Positions 34,193-43,043 are shown, numbered from the stretch's first letter. The stretch: 45,515 nucleotides of DNA from an uncultured Opitutia bacterium (GCA_903872505.1 CAIQKV010000037.1:1-45515); one strand, 5' to 3'. Numbers and translations: made by a program. The notes: generated from the letters alone by a model not told the origin.

Positions 34193-35547
34193 GGCTGGTT
34201 TCGCGCCGCCGCCAGTTCGCGCTCGAGCGCGGCCTTCCACGCCGGGCGCAGCGCCGTGGAGCGCAGTTGCCGCTCCAGGTCCTCGCGGACCCCGGCGTTG
34301 ATCCCGGGCACCGCCGCCACGACCTCGTCCAGCGTGGCGTCGCCCGCCCACAGCCGGTCGAGCCAGGGCTGCAGCCGCGACATCACCGGCGACATCGACC
34401 AGCTGGCGAAGCGCACGAAATAGCGCGGGTCGCCGCCGGCGTGCGCCTCGCTCCGCGCCCACACCTCACGGAAGCCGGTGCCGCGGAGCCGCGGATACTT
34501 CGCCTCCCAGGCGCGCGCAAAGTCGACGTCGCCCAGCACCGGGTTCGGCTGGTACGGCGCCGCCTCCCCGACCAGCCAGGCGAGGGTTCGCCAGGCGTCG
34601 GCCGGGTGCTTGGTCGCCGCGCTGATCGACAGCCCGCCGCTGGCCGAGCGGAAATAGCGCGGCGCTTTCTGCCCGAAACGAGGCATCGGCGCCACGCCCC
34701 AGTCGATCGTCAGCGTCTCGATCAGCCCGGGATGCGGCACGGCCTCGACCAGCATTGCGACGCGGCCGGACTCGAGCATCTGCCCCGCCTGCATGCCCAG
34801 CGCCTGCACGCGCCGGATGTCGGGCATGACGCCCTCGCAGATCAGCGCGAGATAGGCGGCGTAGACCTCCCGGGACTCCGGCGGGATGGAGAGCAGCAGC
34901 GCGCCGCGGGGAATCGGTGCGTGGTTCATCTGCTCGAGGGCCTCGATGAAATGCGCCGGGATGAACACGCCGTAGCGTGCGGGCCGGGCACCATCCTTGT
35001 TCGCCAGCGTGAGTTTCCGCGCGGCGGCCGCGAAATCTTCCCACGTCCAGTCCGGCGACGGCGACGCGAGCCCCGCCGCGGCGAAGGCCGCGCGGTTGTA
35101 GTAGACCCCGCAGGTGTGCGTCCAGTTGCTGACACTGTAGATTCCGCCGTTCACCGACGGCGCGGCGGCGCGGATCTCGGGCCGCAGCCGCGTGAAAAAC
35201 GGGTCGTGCTCCGCAAAGGGCCGCAAATCGAGCAGCCGCCCCTCGGCGGCGAGGCGGTCGCGCACCGCCCCGTTGGTGTAGAAGACATCGGGCGCCTGGC
35301 CCGCGGCGATCATCGCGTAGAGTTTTTCCTCGCCGCTGAACGGGTTCAGTTTCACCCGGATGCCGGTGCGCGCGAGGAAACCCGCCTGCTCGCGCGAGAG
35401 CGCCGCGATGTCGGAGGTGCTCGCCGCGCAGTTGTAGACGACGGTGCGGTCGTCCCCGGCCCGGGGGCCGCAGCCCGCGAGCAGGAACGCCAGTCCGGCG
35501 AGAACCGGGAGCGTAGCCACGAGCGTGAGCGAGTGGAGAGACTTCAT
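34189..35547 (-). CDS. Sugar ABC transporter solute-binding lipoprotein
   Basis: This 452-residue family-1-type extracellular solute-binding protein has a lipobox (LAGLAFLLAGC) with C26 as lipidation site. Ligand-domain motifs include GEEKLYAMIAAGQAPDVFYT, VNGGIYSVSNWTHTCGVYYN and DWTWEDFAAAARKLT. It would capture an oligosaccharide in the periplasm and deliver it to the permeases encoded just upstream. The gene is separated from the MalG-like permease gene by about 200 bases filled with a hairpin-rich repeat, unlike the tight ATGA junctions elsewhere in the unit. The start is ATG at 35547; the longer open frame runs through the repeat. Confidence 0.92.
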   Translation of the reverse strand: MKSLHSLTLVATLPVLAGLAFLLAGCGPRAGDDRTVVYNCAASTSDIAALSREQAGFLARTGIRVKLNPFSGEEKLYAMIAAGQAPDVFYTNGAVRDRLAAEGRLLDLRPFAEHDPFFTRLRPEIRAAAPSVNGGIYSVSNWTHTCGVYYNRAAFAAAGLASPSPDWTWEDFAAAARKLTLANKDGARPARYGVFIPAHFIEALEQMNHAPIPRGALLLSIPPESREVYAAYLALICEGVMPDIRRVQALGMQAGQMLESGRVAMLVEAVPHPGLIETLTIDWGVAPMPRFGQKAPRYFRSASGGLSISAATKHPADAWRTLAWLVGEAAPYQPNPVLGDVDFARAWEAKYPRLRGTGFREVWARSEAHAGGDPRYFVRFASWSMSPVMSRLQPWLDRLWAGDATLDEVVAAVPGINAGVREDLERQLRSTALRPAWKAALERELAAARNQP

Positions 35548-35576
35548 TTTGCTCCGCCGATGGCTTCCCGTCCGGG

Positions 35577-35707
35577 GGTGGAACGCGTTGCCCCCAACGC
35601 GTTGGTTTGGAGTTGGAGCCGCGGCGCCACCGCCGCGGATGGATCCGGGACGCGGCGAGGGCGCCGCATCTCCACGATCAAGCGCATTGGGGGCAAGGCG
35701 CTCCACC
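35577..35707. repeat. Four-hairpin palindromic element between ABC permease and binding-protein genes
   Basis: The element begins GGTGGAACGCGTT and ends GGCGCTCCACC, so its tips are inverted. It holds four stem-loops with four-base loops: AACGCGTTG/CAACGCGTT (35582-35603), CCGCGGCG/CGCCGCGG (35619-35638), GCGGCG/CGCCGC (35652-35667) and AGCGCATTG/CAAGGCGCT (35681-35702, one mismatch). A further hairpin CGGGTC/GACCCG lies at 35712-35726. The outer parts match the element at 42073-42149. It resembles a REP/BIME-type cluster. Confidence 0.85.
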
Positions 35708-35749
35708 TTGGCGGGTCGGAGACCCGGCCTGCTTGGCGATTTGAGAATT

Positions 35750-36628
35750 TCATTTGCCCGCCCCCATCGTGATGCCGCGGATGAAGTGCCGCTGGGCGAT
35801 GAAGAACAGGATGACGTTCGGCGCGAGCACGAGCAGCGACGCCGCCATGAGGACGTTCCACTCGACGACGCCGGAGCCGAGCACCTGGGTCTTCATGAGG
35901 TTGAGCCCGAGCGTGAGCGTGGCCTTCTCCGGCGAGTTGAGGTAGAGCAGTGGCCCGAAGAAGTCGTTCCACGTGCCGATGAAAGTGAAGATGAGCACGG
36001 TGGCGACGGCCGGGCGGGCCTGGGGCAGGACCACGCTCCACCAGATCCGCAGCCGCGAGGCGCCGTCGATCCGCGCCGCCTCCTCGCTGTCCGGCGGGAT
36101 GGTCAGGAAAAACTGCCGGAGCAGGAAGATGTAGAACGGCGACCCGAACAGGCTCGGCACGATGAGCGGGAGGTAGGTGTCCACCCAGCCGAGTTTCGCG
36201 AACACCAGGTACAGCGGGATCATCGTGACCTGCCCCGGCAGCATCATCGTCGCGAGGCAGAGCGCGAAGAGCGCGTCGCGTCCCGGGAAACGGAACCGCG
36301 CAAACCCGTACGCCACCAGCGCGGAGGACAGGACGGTGGCGGCCATGACCGGCGCCGTGATGAGCACGGTGTTGAGCAGGAAGCGCGGCACCGGGAGGAT
36401 CGTGACGGCCCGCGCGTAGTTCTCCCAGTGCAGTGGGACCGGCAGCCAGCGGTAGGGCTGGGCGAACACCGCCGCCAACTCGTGCAGCGACGAGCTCAGC
36501 ATCCACACCACCGGCAGGCTGAACAGCGCGCCCAGCGCCACCAGCGCCGCATAGGTGAGCCCGATGCGCACCAGCGGGCCGGCCGGGGTGGCCGGGGTGA
36601 TTGGGGATAAAAATTCGCGCGGCTTCAT
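35750..36628 (-). CDS. Sugar ABC transporter permease (MalG-type)
   Basis: This 292-residue inner-membrane permease has about six transmembrane segments, for example GLTYAALVALGALFSLPVVWM and VLISAPVMAATVL-like helices. The EAA loop, EEAARIDGASRLRIWW (residues 182-197) then PQARPA, contacts the ATPase. It pairs with the MalF-type permease encoded immediately upstream, its ATG overlapping that gene's stop in ATGA. No ABC ATPase gene is nearby; a shared MsmK/UgpC-type ATPase elsewhere in the genome is expected. The longer open frame in this register extends across the MalF gene and is a shadow. Confidence 0.93.
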   Translation of the reverse strand: MKPREFLSPITPATPAGPLVRIGLTYAALVALGALFSLPVVWMLSSSLHELAAVFAQPYRWLPVPLHWENYARAVTILPVPRFLLNTVLITAPVMAATVLSSALVAYGFARFRFPGRDALFALCLATMMLPGQVTMIPLYLVFAKLGWVDTYLPLIVPSLFGSPFYIFLLRQFFLTIPPDSEEAARIDGASRLRIWWSVVLPQARPAVATVLIFTFIGTWNDFFGPLLYLNSPEKATLTLGLNLMKTQVLGSGVVEWNVLMAASLLVLAPNVILFFIAQRHFIRGITMGAGK

Positions 36629-37521
36629 GCGGCCTCCGATTCGTAGTGCACGCGCTCCCGGGCCAACCGGAAGGCCAGCGCGCTGCAGCCGGTGATGAGC
36701 ACGAACAGCGCCCAGGCCAGCGCCGACGCGTAGCCCATGTCGAACTCCTGAAACGCCTTCTTGTAGATGTAGAGGACGATGAAGAGCGTGGCCTGGTTCG
36801 GGCCGCCCTCGCTGCCCGGCTGCACGCCGCCGGTCATCACGAACGCCTGGGTGAACACCTGCAGCGCGCCGACCAGCCCCATGATGAGGTTGAACAGCAG
36901 CGCCGGCGAAATCATCGGCAGCGTGATCGCAAAGAACCGCCGCACCGGCCCCGCCCCGTCGATCGCCGCGGCCTCGGTCAGCTCGCGCGGCACGCCCTGC
37001 AGCGCGGCGAGGAAGATCACCGCCTGCCCGCCGGCCGTCCACAGCGACATCAGCACTAGCGCGGGCTTGGCCCACGCCTCGCTCTGCAGCCACAGCGGGC
37101 CCGCCAGGCCGCAAGCGCGCAGGCCGGCGTTGAGCAGGCCGAACTCGGGATTCAGCAGCCAGAGCCACAGCAGCGAGAGCGCCACCGTGTTCGTGACGGA
37201 GGGCAGGAAGAACAGCGTGCGGAAAAACCCGAGGCCGCGCACCGGGGCGTTGAGCAGCAGCGCCAGCCCGAGCGAGAGCAGCAGGCCGGCGGGCACGCCC
37301 ATCGCCGCATACGCGGCCGTGTTGCCGAGGCTGCGGTAGAACAGCGGGTCCGCCGCCAGCCGCCGGTAGTTCTCGAGGCCGAGCCACTGCGGCGGCGACA
37401 GCAGGCTCGCGGAGGTGAAACTCAGGTAGAGCGAGTAGAGCATCGGCCCCGCCGTCAGCAGCGCGAAGCCGATTACCCACGGCGACACGAACAGCCAGCC
37501 CTGGCGGTGCTCGGCTTTCAT
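36625..37521 (-). CDS. Sugar ABC transporter permease (MalF-type)
   Basis: This 298-residue membrane protein has the start typical of sugar permeases (WLFVSPWVIGFALLTAGPML), six predicted membrane segments, and the EAA loop LTEAAAIDGAGPVRRFF (residues 181-197) followed by ITLPMISPA. It forms the import channel with the MalG-type partner. The ATG at 37521 overlaps the stop of the toroid-like gene (ATGA), and its own stop overlaps the malG-like start in the same way, so the three genes are translationally coupled. The substrate is probably an oligosaccharide matching the lyase and glycosidase genes around it. Confidence 0.93.
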   Translation of the reverse strand: MKAEHRQGWLFVSPWVIGFALLTAGPMLYSLYLSFTSASLLSPPQWLGLENYRRLAADPLFYRSLGNTAAYAAMGVPAGLLLSLGLALLLNAPVRGLGFFRTLFFLPSVTNTVALSLLWLWLLNPEFGLLNAGLRACGLAGPLWLQSEAWAKPALVLMSLWTAGGQAVIFLAALQGVPRELTEAAAIDGAGPVRRFFAITLPMISPALLFNLIMGLVGALQVFTQAFVMTGGVQPGSEGGPNQATLFIVLYIYKKAFQEFDMGYASALAWALFVLITGCSALAFRLARERVHYESEAA

Positions 37522-39407
37522 CGGGGCGGCGGCACCGCGGGAAAGGCCGCATAGGCCTCGGCGCCGTACAGGGTCGGCGGATCGAGCAGCGGCCGGCCCT
37601 CCGGTCCGCCGGTCGCCTCGAGATGCTCGACCCGGGCGTCCGCGCCGTTGATCGTCGCATGCTCGATCTCCTCCGACCATGGGTTGACCGCCAGCTCGAG
37701 CACCTCCGCCCCGCTCCGCACCCGCGCCACCCGCCGCCGCCCGCCGGGCACGAGCGTGTCGGTCAGGGCGATCTTCGCCGCGTGCGTGTCGAGCGCCGCG
37801 ACACTGGCGAAGTCGGCGGTGGTCCAGAGCTCGCAGTAGAACCCGTTCTGCCAGCCGCGGAGCTCGTCGCGCGGCCAGTCGCGCGCGGGGCCGTCGGAGT
37901 TGGCGATCGAGACGATGAGGCAGCCGTTAGCCAGGCGCACCGTGACCGGCGTCGCCCCCGCCGCGGGCTGCGGTGCGAGCGGGATCAGCACCCCGAGCGT
38001 GCGGGCGTCGCGGAACACGATCCGGCTGCCCGCGCGCAGCGACTGCGGCAGCGGACCCGCCGGCCGGCCGTCGAGCCACAGCTCGTCGAACGGCGCGTCG
38101 TGCGAGAAGATCACGTCCACGCGGAAGCGCGCGACGCCGCGGTGGCCGACGCCCTTCGGCGCGTAGAGCAGCAGCGCGCGGTTGCGGTGCTGCAGCGCGA
38201 AGGTCCGCCCCTCCTCGTAAAGGTAGCTCGCGTCGGTCGTGCCGCCGGTCACGTGCACCCGGTTGGGCTGGTGGACCTCGGCGTCGTTGAACACGCCGCG
38301 GGCGAAGATGGACCGGAAGTCCGCGCAGGACTGCACCGGCGTGCCCCGGCGGATCCGCGCCATGAAGGCGTCCGAGTGGCCGGCGTTGACGTAGGGCCGC
38401 GCCGCCGTGCCGAGGGCAAATTCCGCCGTCTGGTAGCTCACCAACTCGCTCCAGCCGCCGGGGTAGAGTCCGTCCTCGAAGCGGCGCGAGGCGTGGTTCT
38501 CGTGGTAGCTTTCGCCGTAGGTGGTGAGCCGGAGCAGCGACGGCAGCGGCTTGGAGAACGCCAGCCGGCGCGCCTCTGCCGGCACGTGGAAGGGCGTGAT
38601 GGCCGCGAGCGCGTTCTGCAGGATCGCCGACGGGTGCCCGATGCCGAGCGCGCGCTCCGGCGCGAGGAAGAGCGGCTCGTCGAACGCCACCGCCAGCGTG
38701 CAGTGCATCCCCGACCACCCGCCGAGCGAGTCGTCGAGGTACGAGCGCGAGTGCGGGCCGGCGAACTGCTGGCTCGGTGCGTGGTAGAACAGCGCCGACT
38801 CGATCCACAGCCGCTCCTCCAAAAACCGCGCGCATCGCCGCGCCTCGGCGTCCCGGGCATGTTCCGCGATCAGCGCGAGCCACCACAGGTCGAGCGCGGT
38901 GTAGGTGAGGCTGTTGTACTCCGAAAACACCGCCTGCCGGCGGCGGGCGTGACGGCGGTCGCCCGTTGTCGTCCGCAGCGCCGTCAGCCGCCCCCGCCCG
39001 CTCGCCACTGCGAGCGGCACCCCAAAGCGCTCGCCGCCGAGGATCAGGGCGCACCAGGCCGCGAGCGGGTGGTTGACATTGCCGTCGTGCCACTCCGCCA
39101 GCGCGGCCTCCGGCAGCATTTTCTTCACCTCCCGGTCGAGATGCGCGGCTGTCGCCGGGGAAATTCGCCCAGGCAGGGCGAGCAGGATCGCCAGCATCGT
39201 CGCGGGCGTGTGGGTGCCGTCGGCACTCTGCGCCTCGCCCAGCAGCCGGTCGCCCTGCGCGCGTTCCCCCGCATCCTCCGCATGCAGCAGCGCGATCGCA
39301 TACCACAGCGTGTCACGCGGCCCGACGCACTGGCGGGTCGCCGGCTCGTACCACGTCGCGCCGTGGACGCGGGCCAGGTCGGTGAGCCGCCGGCCGATTG
39401 CGTTCAT
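37518..39407 (-). CDS. Unknown toroid-like protein in ABC sugar operon
   Basis: This 629-residue protein has a helical N-terminal two thirds that looks like an alpha/alpha toroid (DTLWYAIALLHAEDAGER; FSEYNSLTYTALDLWWLALI; LDDSLGGWSGMHCTLAVAF). The C-terminal third is beta-rich. Motifs such as TYGESYHENHASRRFEDG and GLYPGGWSELVSYQTAEFAL could form an active site, but I do not recognise the family. There is no signal peptide. It is coupled by ATGA overlaps both to the Gfo/Idh gene upstream and to the MalF-type permease gene downstream. A cytoplasmic glycan-processing role is inferred from fold and context only. Confidence 0.75.
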   Translation of the reverse strand: MNAIGRRLTDLARVHGATWYEPATRQCVGPRDTLWYAIALLHAEDAGERAQGDRLLGEAQSADGTHTPATMLAILLALPGRISPATAAHLDREVKKMLPEAALAEWHDGNVNHPLAAWCALILGGERFGVPLAVASGRGRLTALRTTTGDRRHARRRQAVFSEYNSLTYTALDLWWLALIAEHARDAEARRCARFLEERLWIESALFYHAPSQQFAGPHSRSYLDDSLGGWSGMHCTLAVAFDEPLFLAPERALGIGHPSAILQNALAAITPFHVPAEARRLAFSKPLPSLLRLTTYGESYHENHASRRFEDGLYPGGWSELVSYQTAEFALGTAARPYVNAGHSDAFMARIRRGTPVQSCADFRSIFARGVFNDAEVHQPNRVHVTGGTTDASYLYEEGRTFALQHRNRALLLYAPKGVGHRGVARFRVDVIFSHDAPFDELWLDGRPAGPLPQSLRAGSRIVFRDARTLGVLIPLAPQPAAGATPVTVRLANGCLIVSIANSDGPARDWPRDELRGWQNGFYCELWTTADFASVAALDTHAAKIALTDTLVPGGRRRVARVRSGAEVLELAVNPWSEEIEHATINGADARVEHLEATGGPEGRPLLDPPTLYGAEAYAAFPAVPPPR

Positions 39408-40417
39408 GACAACACCATCGCCGCGGCGTAGGGCGGCGCGGTCAGGTCCACGGTGCGCCCGGTGTGGATGGACTCGATGGCCGCCAGCATGACCGCCGTG
39501 GTCCGGCGGGCCGACCGGATGGAGCACGGCGAGGGTTGGTTATTGGCCAGCGCCGAGACGAACGCCCGGTCGATCACGGCGGCGCCGTCCTCGGGTTGCG
39601 CGGGATGCTCGGTGATTTTCTTGTCCTCGCGCGTCATGAGCGAGTTGAGCCGGTTGTAGAGGCTGAAGCTGCGCGCCCCGTCGGACTGCTGGAGCGCGAA
39701 CTTCGAGGAATGCGGCGACACCCCGCAGTCGCCCACGGCCACGTTCGCCACCGCGCCGTCCGCAAAGGTCAGCGTAATCGCCGCCGTGTCCACGATGTCG
39801 CGGGTCGGATGGTGCCGGTTGCCGCCCGCCGCGTAGACGCGCACCGGGGGCGTCGGGTGCAGGTGCAGCACCGTGTCCACGATGTGGCAGCCCTGCGACA
39901 GCACGTTGCCGCCGCCCTGCACGGGGTCGTTGGCCCAGAAGTCGGACGCCCAGTGGTCGTCGAGCACCTGCGCCACGGTGAGCGTGGGTTTCGCCAGGAA
40001 CGCCTTCGCCGCCGCCACCGCCGGGAAAAACCGCAGCTTGAAACCCGAGCTCGCGGTGACGCCCGCGCGCTCCACCGCCGCCACGATGCGGTCGCAGTCG
40101 GCGAGCGTGAGCGCGAGCGGCTTCTCCAGGAAGAAATGCTTGCCCGCCGCGGCGGCCGCCTCGGCCAGCGGCGCGTGCGTGTGGTGCTGCGTGCAGATCC
40201 ACACCGCCTCGATCTCCCGGTCGGCCCAGATCCGGGCGACGTCCGTCGTGGCGTAGTCGGCGCCGTATTTTTGCCGGAAATCCTCCGCGCGCGCCGCGTC
40301 GAGGTCGGCCACCGCGCCCAGCTTCACGCCGGCGAAGGTGGCGAGGAACTTGGCATGCTCGGCGCCGTAGCTGCCGCAGCCGATGATCGCGACGCGAATG
40401 ACCCGGGGTGTGCTCAT
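39404..40417 (-). CDS. Gfo/Idh/MocA family oxidoreductase
   Basis: This 337-residue NAD(P)-dependent sugar dehydrogenase-like protein has the Rossmann motif AIIGCGSYGAEH (residues 10-21). It carries the canonical EKP with catalytic lysine (K99, in GKHFFLEKPLAL) and the typical GGGNVLSQGCHIVDTV with its histidine in the substrate domain. In contrast to the protein at 218-1369, the active site looks complete. It is cytoplasmic. The start is ATG at 40417, and it is the first gene of the seven-gene unit, with its stop overlapping the next gene in ATGA. It may oxidise a monosaccharide released inside the cell. It is divergent from the GH106-like gene across a 105-base gap. Confidence 0.92.
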   Translation of the reverse strand: MSTPRVIRVAIIGCGSYGAEHAKFLATFAGVKLGAVADLDAARAEDFRQKYGADYATTDVARIWADREIEAVWICTQHHTHAPLAEAAAAAGKHFFLEKPLALTLADCDRIVAAVERAGVTASSGFKLRFFPAVAAAKAFLAKPTLTVAQVLDDHWASDFWANDPVQGGGNVLSQGCHIVDTVLHLHPTPPVRVYAAGGNRHHPTRDIVDTAAITLTFADGAVANVAVGDCGVSPHSSKFALQQSDGARSFSLYNRLNSLMTREDKKITEHPAQPEDGAAVIDRAFVSALANNQPSPCSIRSARRTTAVMLAAIESIHTGRTVDLTAPPYAAAMVLS

Positions 40418-40522
40418 GGCGGAGGGAAAGCAAACGCCCGGCGCCGGGCGCGAACAAGCTTTTTGCCCGCGTCCCGGCCCCGGCCGCACTTTCTATTTCC
40501 CTCCGGCGGGCGAACCCCTAGC

Positions 40523-43027
40523 GTGCGCGTTCCCTTGAAAAACCTCCCCTCCGGCCCCGACCTCGCCCCGCGCTACTACACCTTCTGGTCCATCAACGGC
40601 GCGCTCGACCAGCCGCGGCTGCAGCGGCAGCTCGCCGACTTCCGCGCCGCGGGCCTGCACGGGGTCGTGTTTCATCCGCGCTTCTATCCCGGCCAGCCGC
40701 CCTACATGAGCCCGGCCTACCTCGCCGAGGTCTCCGCCTGCATCCTCCACGCCAAGAAACTCGGGCTGCGCTTCTGGCTCTACGACGAGAACGGCTGGCC
40801 CAGCGGCACCGGCGACGGCCAGGTGCTCAAGAAATATCCCGACAGCGGCGCCTGGCGACTCGACCTCACCCCGGAGCCCACCGCCCTGTCCGTGGGCTCG
40901 TTCACGAGCCCGGGCCTCAACCACCTGTTTCCTGGATCCGGGGCCACCCCCAAAACCTGGTACCTCACGCCGCACCAGATCAACTACGTCGATTCGCTCG
41001 ATCCCAAGGTCCTGGGCCACTTCCTGGAGCTCATCCATGAACGCTACCGCACCGGGCTCGACCCCGAGGCCTTCGCGTACGTCGAGGCTTTCTTCGCCGA
41101 CGAGCCCGAGTCCGGCATCATCAAGGATCCCTTTCCGGTCGTCGCCGGCATTCCGTGGACCCCGGCCATGCCGGCGCGCCTGAAGGAAAAGCTCGGCGCC
41201 AACTTCGCGGAAAAACTCCCGCTGCTTTTCACGCGCGGCCCCGGCTATCAGGAAGTGCGCACCACCTACTGGGAACTCGTCACCGACGTGCTGATCGACG
41301 GCTTCTTCGCGCCCTACCTCGCGTGGTGCGAAAAAAACGGCAAGCAGTTCATCGGCCACGTGAAGGGCGAGGAACACCCGCTGTTCCAGCTGCCGATGGT
41401 CGGCTCCTGCCACCGCATCTTCCGCCACCTGAGCATCCCGGGCATCGACTCGCTCGAGCGCTATCCCGCGCTGGATTTCTACCCGCGGCAGGCCGCCGCG
41501 GCGTCACGCCAGTTCAGCACCGGCCGCAGCATGGTCGAGTGCTTCGGCGGCGCCGGCTGGGGCGCGTCGCCCGAGGACCTCGAGCGCTACCTGCTCTGGC
41601 TCGGCCGCAACGGGCTCACCGACTTCGTCTTTCACCTCAGCCAGTACCGCCTCGACACGCCGGCGCTGACCGACTGGCCGCCCTCCGAGCCGCTGCACCT
41701 GAGCTGGCGCGAGGCCTTTCCCGAAATGCTCGACCGCGTGACGCGCGAGCTGACCACCCGCCCGCCGGCCGTGCCCGACACCCTCGTCGTGGCGCCCTAC
41801 CGCGGGCTCATGGCCGAGTACGAGCCGTGGGAGCTGTTCCAGACCAACCAGCACGTCGCCACGACGTTCCCCGACACGCCGGCGAGCCGGATGAACACCG
41901 CCTTCCTCGCCTCGCTGGAAAAACTCAAGGCCGCCGGCATCGCCTACGACCTCACCGACGAGCGCACCCTCGAGACCGACGGCGCCATCGAAAACGGCCG
42001 CGTGCGGCTCGGTTCGGCCACGTACGCGCATCTCGTGGTCGATCCCGCCGCCATCCTGCGCGGCGATTGGAAGGTGGAACGCGTTGTCCCTAACGCGTTA
42101 ATTACCTCTGTCCTTTCAAACCAGCGGGTTGAGGGCAACCCGCTCCACCCCCAGAAAGCGGCCGCCCAGCCCCGTCCCGCCAAGGACAACGGCCCCTACT
42201 GCGAGGTCCCACTGGAGTGGCAGATCCCGGCGCTGCCGGAGAACGCGTGGCTGATCGAGCCCCGGCGCACCGCGCCCCGCGAGTACACCGCGACCTTCAC
42301 CACCGCGTTCGACGCCGCCAACCCGGCCGGGTTGCACCTGCACTTCGCCGACGACCTCGCCGAGGCGAGCCTCGACGGCCAGCCGCTCAAGCTCACCGCG
42401 GGCTACGACGGCGCCCTGGCCACCCCGCCCGCACTCGGCGCGGGTGAGCACACGCTGCGGTTTCGCACCGTGCGCGAGTTTCCCGCCAAGCCTTACGTCT
42501 GGCTCAAGGGGGCGTTCACGCTGCCCAGCCGCTCACCCTACGCGCCCGGTCCCAGCGGCACCGTCCGCACCGCCGGCCCGTTCGTCGCCGGGGTCGGGGC
42601 CGTGGCCGCCGCGGGCGAACTCGCCGCCGCCGGCTTCCCCTTTCTCAACCAGCCGCTCGTGGCCGGTTGCACGTTCATCCTCCCTGCGCCCGTCACCGCA
42701 CTGCGCTTCACCGGCGTCCTCGGCGACGCAGCGCGCGCCACCATTGACGGCCAGCCGGCCGGCTGGGCCTGGGGACCCGACTGGCAGCTGGAACTGGCGC
42801 AGCCCCTCGCCGCCGGCACGCACCTCCTTCGCCTCGAGCTGGTGCCCAGCACCTTCAATTTCTTCGGGCCGCATCATTACTACCACGGCGACTGGCACGT
42901 CGTCAGCCCGGGCCAGATCATCGGCGAGAAGAATTTCGCCGACCTGCCCGACGCGCCGGCGAACACCCACGTGCCCGAGTGGCATTTCAAGCCCCTGCGG
43001 CTGCCGGCCCGGCTGGTGGCGTGGTGA
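40523..43027 (+). CDS. GH106-like glycoside hydrolase carrying an in-frame palindromic insert
   Basis: The protein has about 834 residues. The N-terminal barrel starts RYYTFWSINGALDQPRLQRQ and has LRFWLYDENGWPSGTGDGQ (residues 80-100 region) and AYVEAFFADEPESG, patterns typical of GH106 alpha-L-rhamnosidases and relatives. The C-terminal half contains beta-sandwich domains (REYTATFTTAFDAANPAGLH). No signal peptide is present. The start is GTG at 40523 or TTG at 40535; the ORF is open far upstream antisense to the Gfo/Idh gene, which I disregard. Residues about 517-543 (VERVVPNALITSVLSNQRVE) are encoded by a palindromic repeat and are probably an insertion. Rhamnosidase activity is a guess; membership in a GH106-related group is likely. 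Confidence 0.78.
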   Translation: MRVPLKNLPSGPDLAPRYYTFWSINGALDQPRLQRQLADFRAAGLHGVVFHPRFYPGQPPYMSPAYLAEVSACILHAKKLGLRFWLYDENGWPSGTGDGQVLKKYPDSGAWRLDLTPEPTALSVGSFTSPGLNHLFPGSGATPKTWYLTPHQINYVDSLDPKVLGHFLELIHERYRTGLDPEAFAYVEAFFADEPESGIIKDPFPVVAGIPWTPAMPARLKEKLGANFAEKLPLLFTRGPGYQEVRTTYWELVTDVLIDGFFAPYLAWCEKNGKQFIGHVKGEEHPLFQLPMVGSCHRIFRHLSIPGIDSLERYPALDFYPRQAAAASRQFSTGRSMVECFGGAGWGASPEDLERYLLWLGRNGLTDFVFHLSQYRLDTPALTDWPPSEPLHLSWREAFPEMLDRVTRELTTRPPAVPDTLVVAPYRGLMAEYEPWELFQTNQHVATTFPDTPASRMNTAFLASLEKLKAAGIAYDLTDERTLETDGAIENGRVRLGSATYAHLVVDPAAILRGDWKVERVVPNALITSVLSNQRVEGNPLHPQKAAAQPRPAKDNGPYCEVPLEWQIPALPENAWLIEPRRTAPREYTATFTTAFDAANPAGLHLHFADDLAEASLDGQPLKLTAGYDGALATPPALGAGEHTLRFRTVREFPAKPYVWLKGAFTLPSRSPYAPGPSGTVRTAGPFVAGVGAVAAAGELAAAGFPFLNQPLVAGCTFILPAPVTALRFTGVLGDAARATIDGQPAGWAWGPDWQLELAQPLAAGTHLLRLELVPSTFNFFGPHHYYHGDWHVVSPGQIIGEKNFADLPDAPANTHVPEWHFKPLRLPARLVAW
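42073..42149. repeat. 77-base palindromic element inside a coding sequence
   Basis: The element begins GGTGGAACGCGTTG and ends CAACCCGCTCCACC. It forms two hairpins: AACGCGTTG/TAACGCGTT (loop TCCC, one wobble pair) and AGCGGGTTG/CAACCCGCT (loop AGGG). The first 27 bases match the element at 35577 at 25 positions. It lies within the GH106-like gene without breaking its reading frame. Confidence 0.85.
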
Positions 43028-43043
43028 AGCCCGGTCCGCCGCC

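Noticed and set aside
36629-37660. Upstream extension of the MalG-type frame
   Set aside because: It runs across the MalF-type gene in another frame. The ATG at 36628 in the ATGA overlap is the natural start.
40435-40450. 16-bp perfect palindrome in the gap between the Gfo/Idh and GH106-like genes
   Set aside because: It is made only of G and C and similar strings occur elsewhere. It could be an operator, but there is no independent support.
39464-40522. Upstream extension of the GH106-like frame by 353 codons
   Set aside because: It lies antisense to a clear Gfo/Idh/MocA gene and has the composition of a shadow frame. The conserved part begins at about 40523.
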